Assembly: GCA_027487685.1 (NCBI GenBank)
Contig: JAIYDC010000104.1
Coordinates: forward strand, 1-49,034
From: Pseudomonadota bacterium
GTDB lineage: Bacteria > Bdellovibrionota > Bacteriovoracia > Bacteriovoracales > Bacteriovoracaceae
Direction: 5' to 3'
Length of the DNA stretch: 49,034 bases
The position numbers and the translations under genes are program-made. The notes under the pieces are model-generated. The model saw only the letters and a list, made by a program, of their open reading frames with translations. It was not told where the DNA came from and did not search any database. Shown piece after piece: positions 23,175 through 31,198 of the stretch (the first letter of the stretch is position 1; each line of letters opens with the position of its first letter).

Positions 23175-24702
23175 GTTCTTACTCGTCATCATCATTTCGA
23201 TCTCGGGGTCATGGGCCCAGGGACCGATGAACTTTTGTACCAACGATCTCGAGACCTTCCCGGTCCAGGCCGGAGGCCGTGAGAAACCTCTTTATGTGCT
23301 CGCAACAGAAACCATCCGGTACATAACCGGAAGCGATAAAGTGGGTGAGTTTTCGGCAACTGAAGCGTTCTGTAAACTCTCCCTCAAGGCCTTCGGGATG
23401 CCTCTTGAGCTTCCGGTCTCTGTCAAAGTTGATCACATCGAGGTTAGAAAACTTCTAGGCATGAAAGAAGACCAGACTCATTTGCCAGTGATGGAACTCA
23501 CCGCTAAGTCTGATCTCCTCATGCAAAAGACGCAGGAGATCAAGGAGAATAATAGTTTCAAGAAAGAACTTAATAAGGTCCAGGGTCGCCTCTCTACGTA
23601 CCAGGCGATCGTAGGGGCCAGGGCATGGACAGTTCCAGTCCTAGAGAAAGGCCAGATCTCTTTTGTTCCTCTCTCAGAATTTTTGACACAAACTCGGGTG
23701 GAAAGCGCCCAGGGAAAGGGTGCTAATCCTGTCAGCTACCTCTTTGAGGTCGCCAAGCGTGATTACCTTTCAGTCCAAGGAGAGAAATACCTTCTTGAGC
23801 TCCGTTACTTTAAGTTAAACCTCTTCGTCTGGGCCCTCTTCGCCTCTCTTTTGGGGATTATCCTTTTTGTAGTGATGAAAAATAAGCTTCCAGGGGCGAT
23901 CATCACCGGGGCATCGATTGTTTGTCAGCTTACGGCGATGACGATTCGAGTGATGATCTCTGGTCGGGCACCCATTACCAACATGTATGAGACGGTGATG
24001 TTTTCTGGCTTCGGTGCCCTCATCATAAGCATCATTATTTTTTACTTCCGCCGCGAGATTCTGTTCGTCCTAGCGGGACTTGCCTGCAACGTCCTCTCCC
24101 TTATGATGATGAAGTTTGCCAACGGGATGCTGGACGAAGGGATATCTCCCCTTGTGCCGGTCCTGCGAGATAACTTTTGGCTCTCTACGCACGTAACTAC
24201 GGTTATACTTTCCTACGCTGCCCTGGCACTCTCATGGATTCTTGCCAATTCCCTGCTCCTACGGGCCCGGTTTAAGACTGTTACGGCCGCTGAATACCGG
24301 TATGAAGTCGACCTGATCTACACCAGTATTAAGTTCGGGGTTGTCCTTCTTTCGGCCGGAGTAATCCTCGGCGGGGTCTGGGCCGATTACTCCTGGGGCC
24401 GTTTCTGGGGCTGGGATCCAAAAGAAACGTGGTCCCTCATCGTTCTTCTGGTTTACATCGCCATTCTTCACGGGAAATACACAACCTTGATTCCACCGAC
24501 AAGGTTTGTTCCCTTGGTCGCTGGGTCGTTTATGAGTGTTATGATGGCCTGGTTTGGGGTTAATTACATCCTGGCCTCAGGCCTTCACTCTTACGGCTTT
24601 TCCGAAGGCGGCGCGGTTTTCCTCGGATCTTTCTTCGCTATACAAATAGCTGTTTTAATTCTTTGCCTCTCAAAAAGTGGTTCACAGGTCACGCCAAGCT
24701 AA
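23167..24702 (+). CDS. ccsA: CcsA/ResC-type heme-handling cytochrome c synthase subunit
   Basis: Product of 511 residues, GTG start with AGGAG 6 bases upstream. It has a signal-like first helix and a ~200-residue periplasmic part, then about eight membrane helices. The tryptophan-rich WWD heme-binding motif is at 405-422 (WADYSWGRFWGWDPKETW), and TNMYETVMFSGF (271-282) is also typical of CcsA. It works with ResB to attach heme to CxxCH cytochromes. The long N-terminal periplasmic region resembles that of fused or Bacteroidetes-type CcsA rather than the short Bacillus ResC. Confidence 0.9.
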   Translation: MLKFLLVIIISISGSWAQGPMNFCTNDLETFPVQAGGREKPLYVLATETIRYITGSDKVGEFSATEAFCKLSLKAFGMPLELPVSVKVDHIEVRKLLGMKEDQTHLPVMELTAKSDLLMQKTQEIKENNSFKKELNKVQGRLSTYQAIVGARAWTVPVLEKGQISFVPLSEFLTQTRVESAQGKGANPVSYLFEVAKRDYLSVQGEKYLLELRYFKLNLFVWALFASLLGIILFVVMKNKLPGAIITGASIVCQLTAMTIRVMISGRAPITNMYETVMFSGFGALIISIIIFYFRREILFVLAGLACNVLSLMMMKFANGMLDEGISPLVPVLRDNFWLSTHVTTVILSYAALALSWILANSLLLRARFKTVTAAEYRYEVDLIYTSIKFGVVLLSAGVILGGVWADYSWGRFWGWDPKETWSLIVLLVYIAILHGKYTTLIPPTRFVPLVAGSFMSVMMAWFGVNYILASGLHSYGFSEGGAVFLGSFFAIQIAVLILCLSKSGSQVTPS

Positions 24703-24754
24703 ACAGAGTCTCTGTTTAGAACGACAGAACGCACTTTTAGGGCCAATCTTTTGC

Positions 24755-24781
24755 CAAAAAAAAGCCCCGCCATAGCGGGGC
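24755..24781 (-). terminator. rho-independent terminator
   Basis: On the minus strand GCCCCGC (24775-24781) and GCGGGGC (24764-24770) form a 7-bp GC stem with a 4-base loop, followed by a run of eight T. It lies 30 bases downstream of the stop at 24812. Confidence 0.9.
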
Positions 24782-24811
24782 CTCTGCATCAATGCTTTGG
24801 ACTCAAAAAAC

Positions 24812-26038
24812 TTAGCGGAGAATGTAGAAATTTGACCGCTGAGCGTAGATGCGATCAATCATCCCAGTATCACCAGTAGATTCAAAGTATCCTACGAGTG
24901 CTCCTTCCATCCGGACCTGCTGAACGTACATAGAAGACAAGAAAGTGTCCGCGGCACTCTTAACCCAGCCTGGCATAGTCACAAAGCCAAGAGCGACTCC
25001 GGCCAGATTCATCAGAGCGCGGTAGCGCTTAACTTTCTTAGGCTCTGAATAGTCATAGGCGAGGGCCGGCGCTGAAGTCAAAAGATGGGCCGAGTGGTGA
25101 AGGTGGTAGATTTTCCTAGCACCATCATGAGTGACGGCAGCAAAACCGAAATTGAGCCTCCGAACGTCTGTGAAGCCTAGACCAGAAGACACTTCCCAGT
25201 CACGGACCCGAGTGTTCCCAGCGCGAACCATCACGTAGAACTTGTCCATGCCGTAGTTAAGCCAATCACGGGCAGCGCGGTTAGACTCGAACACATTGAC
25301 AGCTTCAATCCTGTATTCGTGGATAGATGAAACAGTCCGATCAACTTCTTCCTTCGTCATCCCAAGCTTAGTTTCGGGAATAGTCTCAAAATAATGAAGG
25401 AGCATGTTGTGGTGAAAGTGGCGTTGCTCAAGGATCATATCGTGCACGCGGACAACCACAAAGGACGCAATACTCAGAACAGGCACGCTCGAGAATCGCT
25501 TGGCCGCCTGCTTCAGGGCCCATTCAACGACCGTGTAGGTCACATTCTTCTTATAAAAAAAGCGCGGGTCTTCAAGGTTGGCCAAGATCGAGGGATCAAT
25601 AAAGGCCAGGGCCTCTTGCATCCGGCGCTGGAACTCTGTCCAGAAGTCACCCTGGTCGAGCTCGCGGAAAGCGGCGTCAACATCAATGTTAGGGATGTTC
25701 ATGAGAGCTTCCCGAATTTTCGCAACCTCAGGAGAGTCGTTCTTTGCGAGTGGATCCACACCCATGTCCGTCAGAAGCCGGTCGATCTCGATCTCTCTGT
25801 CTGCAGCACTGAGGCTGTTTAAGCTCGCTTGTTCACGAGAAAGATCTGCTTTGAGCTGCTCCAGAAAAGGCTTTACGCTAAAACGGGTGATGGCCCGCTT
25901 GAGCTTAACCATGACGACCTTGTTGTCGGCACTTCTGGTAAGTGTGAAGCGGTCGTTGAAACCACTGAGGGCCAGGTCCGAAGCAAGTGCTGTCATAGAC
26001 AGCAAGAGCCCCAGAGCGAGAGTTATGAGTCGGGACAT
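24812..26038 (-). CDS. secreted helical orphan protein
   Basis: Product of 408 residues. AGGAGG lies 5 bases before the ATG at 26038, so the upstream in-frame ATG at 26062 is rejected. Signal peptide LITLALGLLLSMTALA, cleavage near residue 20. The mature protein has a long N-terminal charged helical part (residues 45-130) and a second half with hydrophobic patches (VPVLSIASFVVVRVHDMILEQ near 185-205; NLAGVALGFVTMPGWV near 345-360) that could insert in a membrane. No family recognised. A strong terminator follows. Possibly a periplasmic or outer-membrane protein. Confidence 0.65.
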   Translation of the reverse strand: MSRLITLALGLLLSMTALASDLALSGFNDRFTLTRSADNKVVMVKLKRAITRFSVKPFLEQLKADLSREQASLNSLSAADREIEIDRLLTDMGVDPLAKNDSPEVAKIREALMNIPNIDVDAAFRELDQGDFWTEFQRRMQEALAFIDPSILANLEDPRFFYKKNVTYTVVEWALKQAAKRFSSVPVLSIASFVVVRVHDMILEQRHFHHNMLLHYFETIPETKLGMTKEEVDRTVSSIHEYRIEAVNVFESNRAARDWLNYGMDKFYVMVRAGNTRVRDWEVSSGLGFTDVRRLNFGFAAVTHDGARKIYHLHHSAHLLTSAPALAYDYSEPKKVKRYRALMNLAGVALGFVTMPGWVKSAADTFLSSMYVQQVRMEGALVGYFESTGDTGMIDRIYAQRSNFYILR

Positions 26039-26193
26039 GAAATCCTCCTTAAAAAATTCCAAAAACCATCATGGTCTTGATCAATAATTTTAATAGTACA
26101 GAAGAAGTCCAAGGCTCGACAATTGTTCGATGTGCTGGAAATGAGGTCTTTCTTCTGTTATTTTCTTACAATAAAAACCTTTGGAAACTTTGC

Positions 26194-26925
26194 ATGATGA
26201 ATTGGATCTTCGTTCTCGTCCTGGCCCTTCATTGGTATCTTTCACTTTTCTGCCAGACTTTTTATCTTCACCGCTATGCTGCTCACGGAATGTTTCGTCT
26301 GCCTTACTGGCTGGACCGAGCGTTCTATCTCCTGACTTTTCTCGCCCAAGGCCCATCGTTTCTTAATCCCCGTGCCTACGCACTCCTACATCAGGATCAT
26401 CATAAGTTCTCTGATACTGAGAAAGATCCTCATTCACCCCACTACTACACCACAGTCTCGAAGATGATGCGCAAAACTTTTGAAGACTACCAGGCCCTAG
26501 TGCGCTCTCCAGAAGGGCTGCGCGCCGGACACTATTATCCCACTTGGCCTATTCTTGACCGGTTCGCTACAACATGGTCCCACACGGTCTTATGGCTGGT
26601 TATGTACGCACTCATCATGAGCACCTATGTCAGCGCCTCATGGCAGTACCTCTTCCTTCCGGTGCATATTCTCATGGGGCCCATTCAGGGAGCACTGGTT
26701 AACTGGTTCGGTCATACCCTTGGCTATCGGAACTTCGAACTTCCTGATCAGTCTAGAAACACTCTCCCCGTTGACCTTCTCCTCATGGGAGAGCTTTATC
26801 AAAATAATCATCATCAACGTCCTATGGACGTAAACTTCGCTCGCCGCTGGTTTGAGGTGGATCCGACCTATCCTATTATTCTTCTACTAAAACAGCTGCG
26901 TCTGTTGCGGTTTTCGCAATCTTAA
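26194..26925 (+). CDS. fatty acid (acyl-CoA/lipid) desaturase
   Basis: Product of 243 residues from the ATG at 26194 (an adjacent ATG at 26197 is equally possible; the longer frame from 26071 adds poor sequence). Integral membrane di-iron desaturase: histidine boxes HRYAAH (26-31), HQDHH (66-70) and NNHHQ (204-208), with WFGH at 171-174 and several hydrophobic helices. The enzyme inserts double bonds into membrane acyl chains, typically delta-9, using O2 and an electron donor not encoded here. Length is short but complete for the bacterial delta-9 type. Its 3' end overlaps the convergent protease gene by 50 bases. Confidence 0.9.
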   Translation: MMNWIFVLVLALHWYLSLFCQTFYLHRYAAHGMFRLPYWLDRAFYLLTFLAQGPSFLNPRAYALLHQDHHKFSDTEKDPHSPHYYTTVSKMMRKTFEDYQALVRSPEGLRAGHYYPTWPILDRFATTWSHTVLWLVMYALIMSTYVSASWQYLFLPVHILMGPIQGALVNWFGHTLGYRNFELPDQSRNTLPVDLLLMGELYQNNHHQRPMDVNFARRWFEVDPTYPIILLLKQLRLLRFSQS

Positions 26926-27862
26926 CTTTTCGGTGGGCGAAGATGCGGTGATACCACGAGCGCATGCTGCGGATCTCGCGCAGAAGCCCGGGTCTTGTGG
27001 TGCGAAGTTCATCGAAGATGGTTTCGGCGAGAACACCTCGATTGAAGGCGCGCTCATCGATGTAGTTGCCTCCGGTGTGACCCCAATTAAGACCGATCAC
27101 GTCGCCGTGGTCATTGAAGATCGGTGCACCTGAGGATCCACCCAGAGTTGGGGCGTAGTGAAAAAACTCCCCCTCACTAATCAGAATGCCACGACCACTC
27201 GAGGCCTGAATCCCGAGACCTGCAGCATTACCTATGTGAAGAAGTCGGGTGTCCTTGTTCGATTTAACGTTCTTCGCTAGTCTGAGGGGTTTGACTTCCG
27301 ACGCCAGCGCCTGACCATTGGCCATGGGCCTCATCTCTACCACGCAGAAGTCGAAGCGCCCGCTGCAATAGCGCACTCTCTGGCAGAGAACGGTCTCCTC
27401 TTTGTGATTGAGCTTTATGGAAAATTTCCCGCAGGGCCAGACCCGACTTCCGGGTTTTACTGCGATGACATGGCGGTTTGTGAGGACAACGTTCTTACCT
27501 ACCAAAAAGGCGGTGCCGACGTTTCTCCCGGTACCCGTGCGTGCCTCGAAAACAGAAAGGCCCAGGGCCTGTTCATCCTCAAAATCCTCGAGGTCAATCT
27601 CACTGAAAAAGCCGTCACGGAAGACCTTCGCTCCGAGTGTCTCGCCGTTGGTAATCTCCACCACGGGCCCCGTTACTTTGACGAGATTTTCCTCCTCGGA
27701 AATAGTGTGACCTTTGAACAGGTAATGAAGACCCGCGAGGCTCTGGGAAGGGATCATGGTCCAAGAGCTCGCTAACCCCCGGAAGGCATCACTTTTTTCA
27801 CCAATCATCACAGGAACAAGGAGGGTTAAGGTGAGGAGGAAAGGTAGTGCTTTATGCTTCAT
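26876..27862 (-). CDS. secreted trypsin-like serine protease (S1 family)
   Basis: Product of 328 residues. A signal peptide lies in residues 1-26 (LPFLLTLTLLVPVMIG). Catalytic triad: His131 (VLTNRHV), Asp171 (GRFDFCVVE) and Ser244 (GGSSGAPIF). It is a trypsin-like fold of about 190 residues with a 100-residue N-terminal region (a propeptide or linker) and a 60-residue C-terminal tail (DERAFNRGVLAETIFDELRTTRPG). There is no PDZ domain, so it is not DegP. Likely exported; the substrate is unknown. A promoter with TATAAT lies about 60 bases upstream. Confidence 0.88.
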   Translation of the reverse strand: MKHKALPFLLTLTLLVPVMIGEKSDAFRGLASSWTMIPSQSLAGLHYLFKGHTISEEENLVKVTGPVVEITNGETLGAKVFRDGFFSEIDLEDFEDEQALGLSVFEARTGTGRNVGTAFLVGKNVVLTNRHVIAVKPGSRVWPCGKFSIKLNHKEETVLCQRVRYCSGRFDFCVVEMRPMANGQALASEVKPLRLAKNVKSNKDTRLLHIGNAAGLGIQASSGRGILISEGEFFHYAPTLGGSSGAPIFNDHGDVIGLNWGHTGGNYIDERAFNRGVLAETIFDELRTTRPGLLREIRSMRSWYHRIFAHRKVKIAKTATDAAVLVEE

Positions 27863-27927
27863 CGTTAACCAATTAGGGTAACGGCCGTCCTGGTTCCTTC
27901 ATGGCCCGCAGGGGGTATCCCTAATCT

Positions 27928-27956
27928 ATTATAGCGGCCAATGGCAAAAGCTCCAA
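27928..27956 (-). promoter_or_regulatory. promoter of the trypsin-like protease gene
   Basis: On the minus strand TTGGAG (27951-27956), 17-base spacer, consensus TATAAT (27928-27933), about 65 bases before the ATG at 27862. The -35 lies inside the hairpin at 27944-27972. Confidence 0.5.
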
Positions 27957-27972
27957 AGTTGGGGGCTTTTGC
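27944..27972. terminator. hairpin downstream of the DUF3050 gene
   Basis: GCAAAAGCTCC (27944-27954) pairs with GGGGCTTTTGC (27962-27972), with one G-T pair and a 7-base loop. It lies 14 bases after the stop of the DUF3050 gene (27986). No T-run follows on either strand, so termination is not certain. Confidence 0.5.
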
Positions 27973-27985
27973 AGTCTATTGAGCT

Positions 27986-28753
27986 TTAAGGTCGTGTAAT
28001 ATACGAAGCTGCTGACTGTGTATGATTGCCTATTATTACAGGTGCCGCCTCTAGGACCCGATCCCAAAGCACCTCTCTAAGCTCTAGGGCACGCAGACCG
28101 GCCTCAAGGGCAAGGACCTCTAGTTGAGAATCCTTCCCGATGAGAAAAGAAAGCGCCTTAAGGGCCAGAGGTCCATGCTCACCAGAGTCCACTTCAATAT
28201 GCCGCTCGAGGTAGTACCGGAAAGTGGGTGCGCTAACACCTTCCCGATCCAGAGTATCAACAATCACCTGAAACATGTCGGGAATAAGCTTCTCGCGCCC
28301 GAAGAAGAAACTGGCCGCAACCTCCACCACGTGACCTCGAAGTGCTAGATCCACATTGGCCTCGACAAACTCACGGGCCCCAGCAGGAATCAGCCCGAAG
28401 TCGTTGGTGGCAAGAAAATGTTCGATGGGGCCGGTATCCGCGCCAACTTCCCGCATGCCACGCAGGTACAATTCAAAGTGGGAGACGGCCTTTCCGTCCT
28501 GGTCGAGGTCACTCTCCTCCCCGACAACGATCTGATTAATGAGCCGAACCATTTCCGCCGGGTAAGGTGAAGGTTTCCAGGGCAATGTCACGGTGGTGAG
28601 CTTGAGCTGAAGCGACTTTAAAAGCGACATAAAGTCCCAGACAGCAAACACGTGATACCCCATAAAGTGGCGGAGGTGTTCCAGGTCGGTAAAGGTCTGG
28701 TACACGGGATGAGAGGTTAGCTGTGCCTGCCGCTCTTTGAGTTGGATATTCAT
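27986..28753 (-). CDS. DUF3050 family protein (heme-oxygenase-like fold)
   Basis: Product of 255 residues, soluble. The DUF3050 signature is clear: HPVYQTF (15-21), FMGYHVFAVWDFMSLLKSLQ (residues 30-49), PWKPS, and the later EFVEANVD and FFFGREKLIPDMF region, with histidines H34, H93, H109 and H189 that could hold metal. Members are thought to be helical, heme-oxygenase/TENA-like and possibly di-iron; no established reaction is known to me. A leaderless promoter sits directly before the ATG. It shares no overlap with neighbours. Confidence 0.8.
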   Translation of the reverse strand: MNIQLKERQAQLTSHPVYQTFTDLEHLRHFMGYHVFAVWDFMSLLKSLQLKLTTVTLPWKPSPYPAEMVRLINQIVVGEESDLDQDGKAVSHFELYLRGMREVGADTGPIEHFLATNDFGLIPAGAREFVEANVDLALRGHVVEVAASFFFGREKLIPDMFQVIVDTLDREGVSAPTFRYYLERHIEVDSGEHGPLALKALSFLIGKDSQLEVLALEAGLRALELREVLWDRVLEAAPVIIGNHTQSAASYITRP

Positions 28754-28759
28754 GGTTTG

Positions 28760-28787
28760 AATCTAGCGCAACCGAGGGTAGTTTAAA
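28760..28787 (-). promoter_or_regulatory. sigma70-like promoter giving a leaderless transcript
   Basis: On the minus strand TTTAAA (28782-28787), 16-base spacer, TAGATT (28760-28765), ending 6 bases before the ATG at 28753. No Shine-Dalgarno. Confidence 0.55.
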
Positions 28788-28795
28788 AGACTGTA

Positions 28796-29581
28796 TTATT
28801 CTTGTCTCAGTTTCTGGGGTCTCGGGGAGACGGGAACTCCCTGATCATGGTCAAGTTCCCAGCGGTCCGTCAGGAGTTCCTGGCGCTCGACGCGGTAAAG
28901 GATGAGTGATTCATCCAGCTCATTGAGCTTTTTCATGAGCTCATTCTGAAGCACGAGGCGCTCTTGCTTAAGGGTGATCATATCGTCGATGGCCTTGCGC
29001 TTCTCACGCTGAAGCCGATTAATCTCCTCATCGAAACGGGAAGCCGTCTTAACCTTCTGCAGATCGAAGGTCCATAAAAAATGATTAATCTCGTTCATCT
29101 GCTTAAGGAAGTCCTCCTTCCGAAGGATCAGCTGCTCCCGAAACTTTGAGGCTTCGAAAATGCGTAGGGCGAGTGCCTTAGAGTAGAAGTTCAGCACTGT
29201 CCCGCGTCGGAAATACCCGCCCCGAGCGAAGCAGGGGGATAAATTCTCTACGTAAATCGTAAAATGGAAATCCTCCACGTTCCTGACGAATCCTCGGCAC
29301 TGGCCGCGAGTGTCCCGACCGTTGACGCCAAAAAGAACCAAGTCTCCGGAGCGGAAGAACTTAGTATTATTGTTTTCCACCTGGATTTTAAACACCCGTT
29401 CGGAGTCATCTTTGTCGGAAACACGACCGGAGAAGCGTTCGTAGTCAACATTAGGGTCGATGACTCCCCGGTTATCGGGCCCAAGGACACCAGCTTGAGG
29501 ATAGCTAGGAACGGCAATAGTCGCCACGGCCTGGGCCGCAGAGAAAAAAAAGGCGAGCAAGAAGTGGCCAAAGGTCCTCAT
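28796..29581 (-). CDS. secreted protein with C-terminal coiled coil
   Basis: Product of 261 residues from the ATG at 29581, preferred over 29596 because a leaderless promoter ends 7 bases before it. Signal peptide FLLAFFFSAAQAVA, cleavage near residue 18. Residues ~50-140 look beta-rich (DLVLFGVNGRDTRGQ, FHFTIYVENLSPC, with a possible pair of cysteines). Residues ~150-245 are a long coiled coil (RKEDFLKQMNEI, EEINRLQREKRKAIDDMITL). No family recognised; the layout resembles envelope-associated proteins that bind a partner through the coiled coil. Confidence 0.65.
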   Translation of the reverse strand: MRTFGHFLLAFFFSAAQAVATIAVPSYPQAGVLGPDNRGVIDPNVDYERFSGRVSDKDDSERVFKIQVENNNTKFFRSGDLVLFGVNGRDTRGQCRGFVRNVEDFHFTIYVENLSPCFARGGYFRRGTVLNFYSKALALRIFEASKFREQLILRKEDFLKQMNEINHFLWTFDLQKVKTASRFDEEINRLQREKRKAIDDMITLKQERLVLQNELMKKLNELDESLILYRVERQELLTDRWELDHDQGVPVSPRPQKLRQE

Positions 29582-29588
29582 GCTTTTT

Positions 29589-29617
29589 ATTATCATTCAA
29601 ATTTGCGAGAAACTCAA
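29589..29617 (-). promoter_or_regulatory. sigma70-like promoter giving a leaderless transcript
   Basis: On the minus strand TTGAGT (29612-29617), 17-base spacer, GATAAT (29589-29594), ending 7 bases before the ATG at 29581. The -35 box lies within an inverted repeat at 29607-29630. Confidence 0.6.
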
Positions 29618-29630
29618 AAGCTCGTTTCTC
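29607..29630. repeat. operator-like inverted repeat between divergent genes
   Basis: GAGAAAC (29607-29613) and GTTTCTC (29624-29630) form a perfect 7-bp inverted repeat with a 10-base centre, covering the -35 box of the minus-strand promoter and lying 30 bases before the plus-strand aldolase gene. A repressor here could control both. Confidence 0.4.
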
Positions 29631-29660
29631 ATCATCATCTGACAACTTTAGGAGAGTATC

Positions 29661-30305
29661 ATGGAATTCTTCATCGACACCGGAGACCTTAACGAAATTA
29701 AAACGGCATGCGCCTGGGGCTTCGTCGACGGAGTCACCACTAACCCAAGTCTCGTCGCCAAGACAGGGAAAAATCAAAAGGAGCTTATCCGTGAGATCGC
29801 AGAAATCGTCGATGGCCCGATCTCTGCCGAGGTCATTGCTCTTGATGCTCCGGGAATGATCCGCGAGGGCGAAGAGCTCGCTAAGATTCACAAGAACGTC
29901 GTGATTAAGCTTCCTATGACAAAAGACGGAATGATCGCGTGCAAGCACTTCTCAAGAGCAGGGATAAACACTAACGTCACCCTTATTTTCTCTGCCAATC
30001 AGGCCTTACTTGCGGCCAAGAATGGCGCGACCTATGTCTCTCCCTTTGTGGGCCGGCTCGATGACGTGGGTCAGACAGGAATGGATCTCATCCAGGAAAT
30101 CCGGGTCATTTTTAACAACTACGGATTTGAAACCAAAATTCTGGCAGCATCCCTGCGCCACTCAACCCATGTTAAAGATTGCGCCATGGCGGGGGCCGAC
30201 ACGGCCACTTTACCCTTTAAAGTAATTGAAGGGCTGTTCCATCATCCGTTAACCAAAAACGGTTTAGATCAATTCATGGCCGATCATGCCAAGGCCCAGA
30301 AATAA
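29661..30305 (+). CDS. transaldolase-family (TalC/Fsa-type) aldolase
   Basis: Product of 214 residues, the short transaldolase length. Motifs: [13 protein letters not shown] (N terminus), [12 protein letters not shown] (23-34), Schiff-base Lys83 in [28 protein letters not shown], and [18 protein letters not shown] lies 6 bases before the ATG. It could be transaldolase (sedoheptulose-7-P + glyceraldehyde-3-P exchange) or fructose-6-phosphate aldolase; sequence by eye does not decide. Cytoplasmic, pentose phosphate pathway. Confidence 0.9.
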   Translation: MEFFIDTGDLNEIKTACAWGFVDGVTTNPSLVAKTGKNQKELIREIAEIVDGPISAEVIALDAPGMIREGEELAKIHKNVVIKLPMTKDGMIACKHFSRAGINTNVTLIFSANQALLAAKNGATYVSPFVGRLDDVGQTGMDLIQEIRVIFNNYGFETKILAASLRHSTHVKDCAMAGADTATLPFKVIEGLFHHPLTKNGLDQFMADHAKAQK

Positions 30306-30370
30306 GTACTTAGAAGCCTCATCTTTGCTCTAAAAGTACCGATAAAACATTCGGGAACTTTTGGAGCAAG

Positions 30371-31198
30371 ATGAAACCATATCTCAAGATCGCATTCATC
30401 ATTTTGTTGTGTTCGGCCTGCGTGAAGAAGGTTGAACCTGATTCTTCGGCGGGCAACATTAATGCCAGCGCACCCTATATATGGTCTTCCAGTGCTTTCC
30501 CCCGCTACCTTGAAATCTCCAACGACTTCTCCAACGACGAAGTGACCAACATCCGCACCATGGCCGACGCCTGGGAGACTGCGGTTAACTCCCAAAGGGA
30601 CTTCTTTAACCACTCCCGGAGAACTGATGAAGTCTCCTCTTCGTCCTTGAGCCTCGACGATCTGGGAGATGACGGCATCAATGGAGTTTATAAAATTGTC
30701 CACTGGCCCTCAGAACTCCGCGGAAGTGCTCTTGCAGTGACACAGATTTTTGGCCAGCGCTTCAACATCGGCTCCAAAAACGAGTATGTCAGGATCGAGC
30801 ACGCCGACGTGCTGATCAATGAGAACCTCTACAACTTTCGCACGACAGGAAATACAGACGGTGTGAACTTTGATCTTCAAACTGTGCTGCTCCATGAGCT
30901 AGGTCATTTCCTAGGACTCCCCCATAAAAGTGGAAACACTGTCATGGTGACTGCTATTGGAGAGGCCACGAGTAGTCGTACACCGACATCCATCGATCGC
31001 GCCGACATGGCCGATAAATACGGGCTCACTCTTCCCCTTATGCCTGGAGGAAGTGCACTTGCAGTCTCACGCCCTGTCTATGCCCCCTCTGGGGCGGGAA
31101 CCAAGGTTAAGATCCTAATTGAACTCCTGAAAGACGGGTCCTGTGTGCACACAGAAAACGGCATAGAAGTCATCCGTCACAAGACCCTTGGCCGTTAG
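30371..31198 (+). CDS. matrixin-like zinc metalloprotease lipoprotein
   Basis: Product of 275 residues. Lipobox ILLCSAC with Cys17, so a lipid-anchored envelope protein. The M10/metzincin zinc motif HELGHFLGLPH (175-185) supplies three His ligands and the catalytic Glu176, with a Met-turn likely at 192 (SGNTVMVTAI). The catalytic domain spans ~45-215; about 60 residues follow. GGAG precedes the ATG at 6 bases. A predicted extracytoplasmic protease; the M1-like gene is convergent and overlaps it by 4 bases. Confidence 0.85.
   Translation: MKPYLKIAFIILLCSACVKKVEPDSSAGNINASAPYIWSSSAFPRYLEISNDFSNDEVTNIRTMADAWETAVNSQRDFFNHSRRTDEVSSSSLSLDDLGDDGINGVYKIVHWPSELRGSALAVTQIFGQRFNIGSKNEYVRIEHADVLINENLYNFRTTGNTDGVNFDLQTVLLHELGHFLGLPHKSGNTVMVTAIGEATSSRTPTSIDRADMADKYGLTLPLMPGGSALAVSRPVYAPSGAGTKVKILIELLKDGSCVHTENGIEVIRHKTLGR

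Noticed and set aside
26071-26193. 41-residue N-terminal extension of the desaturase
   Set aside because: It does not resemble desaturases, and the ATG at 26194 is followed at once by the first membrane helix.
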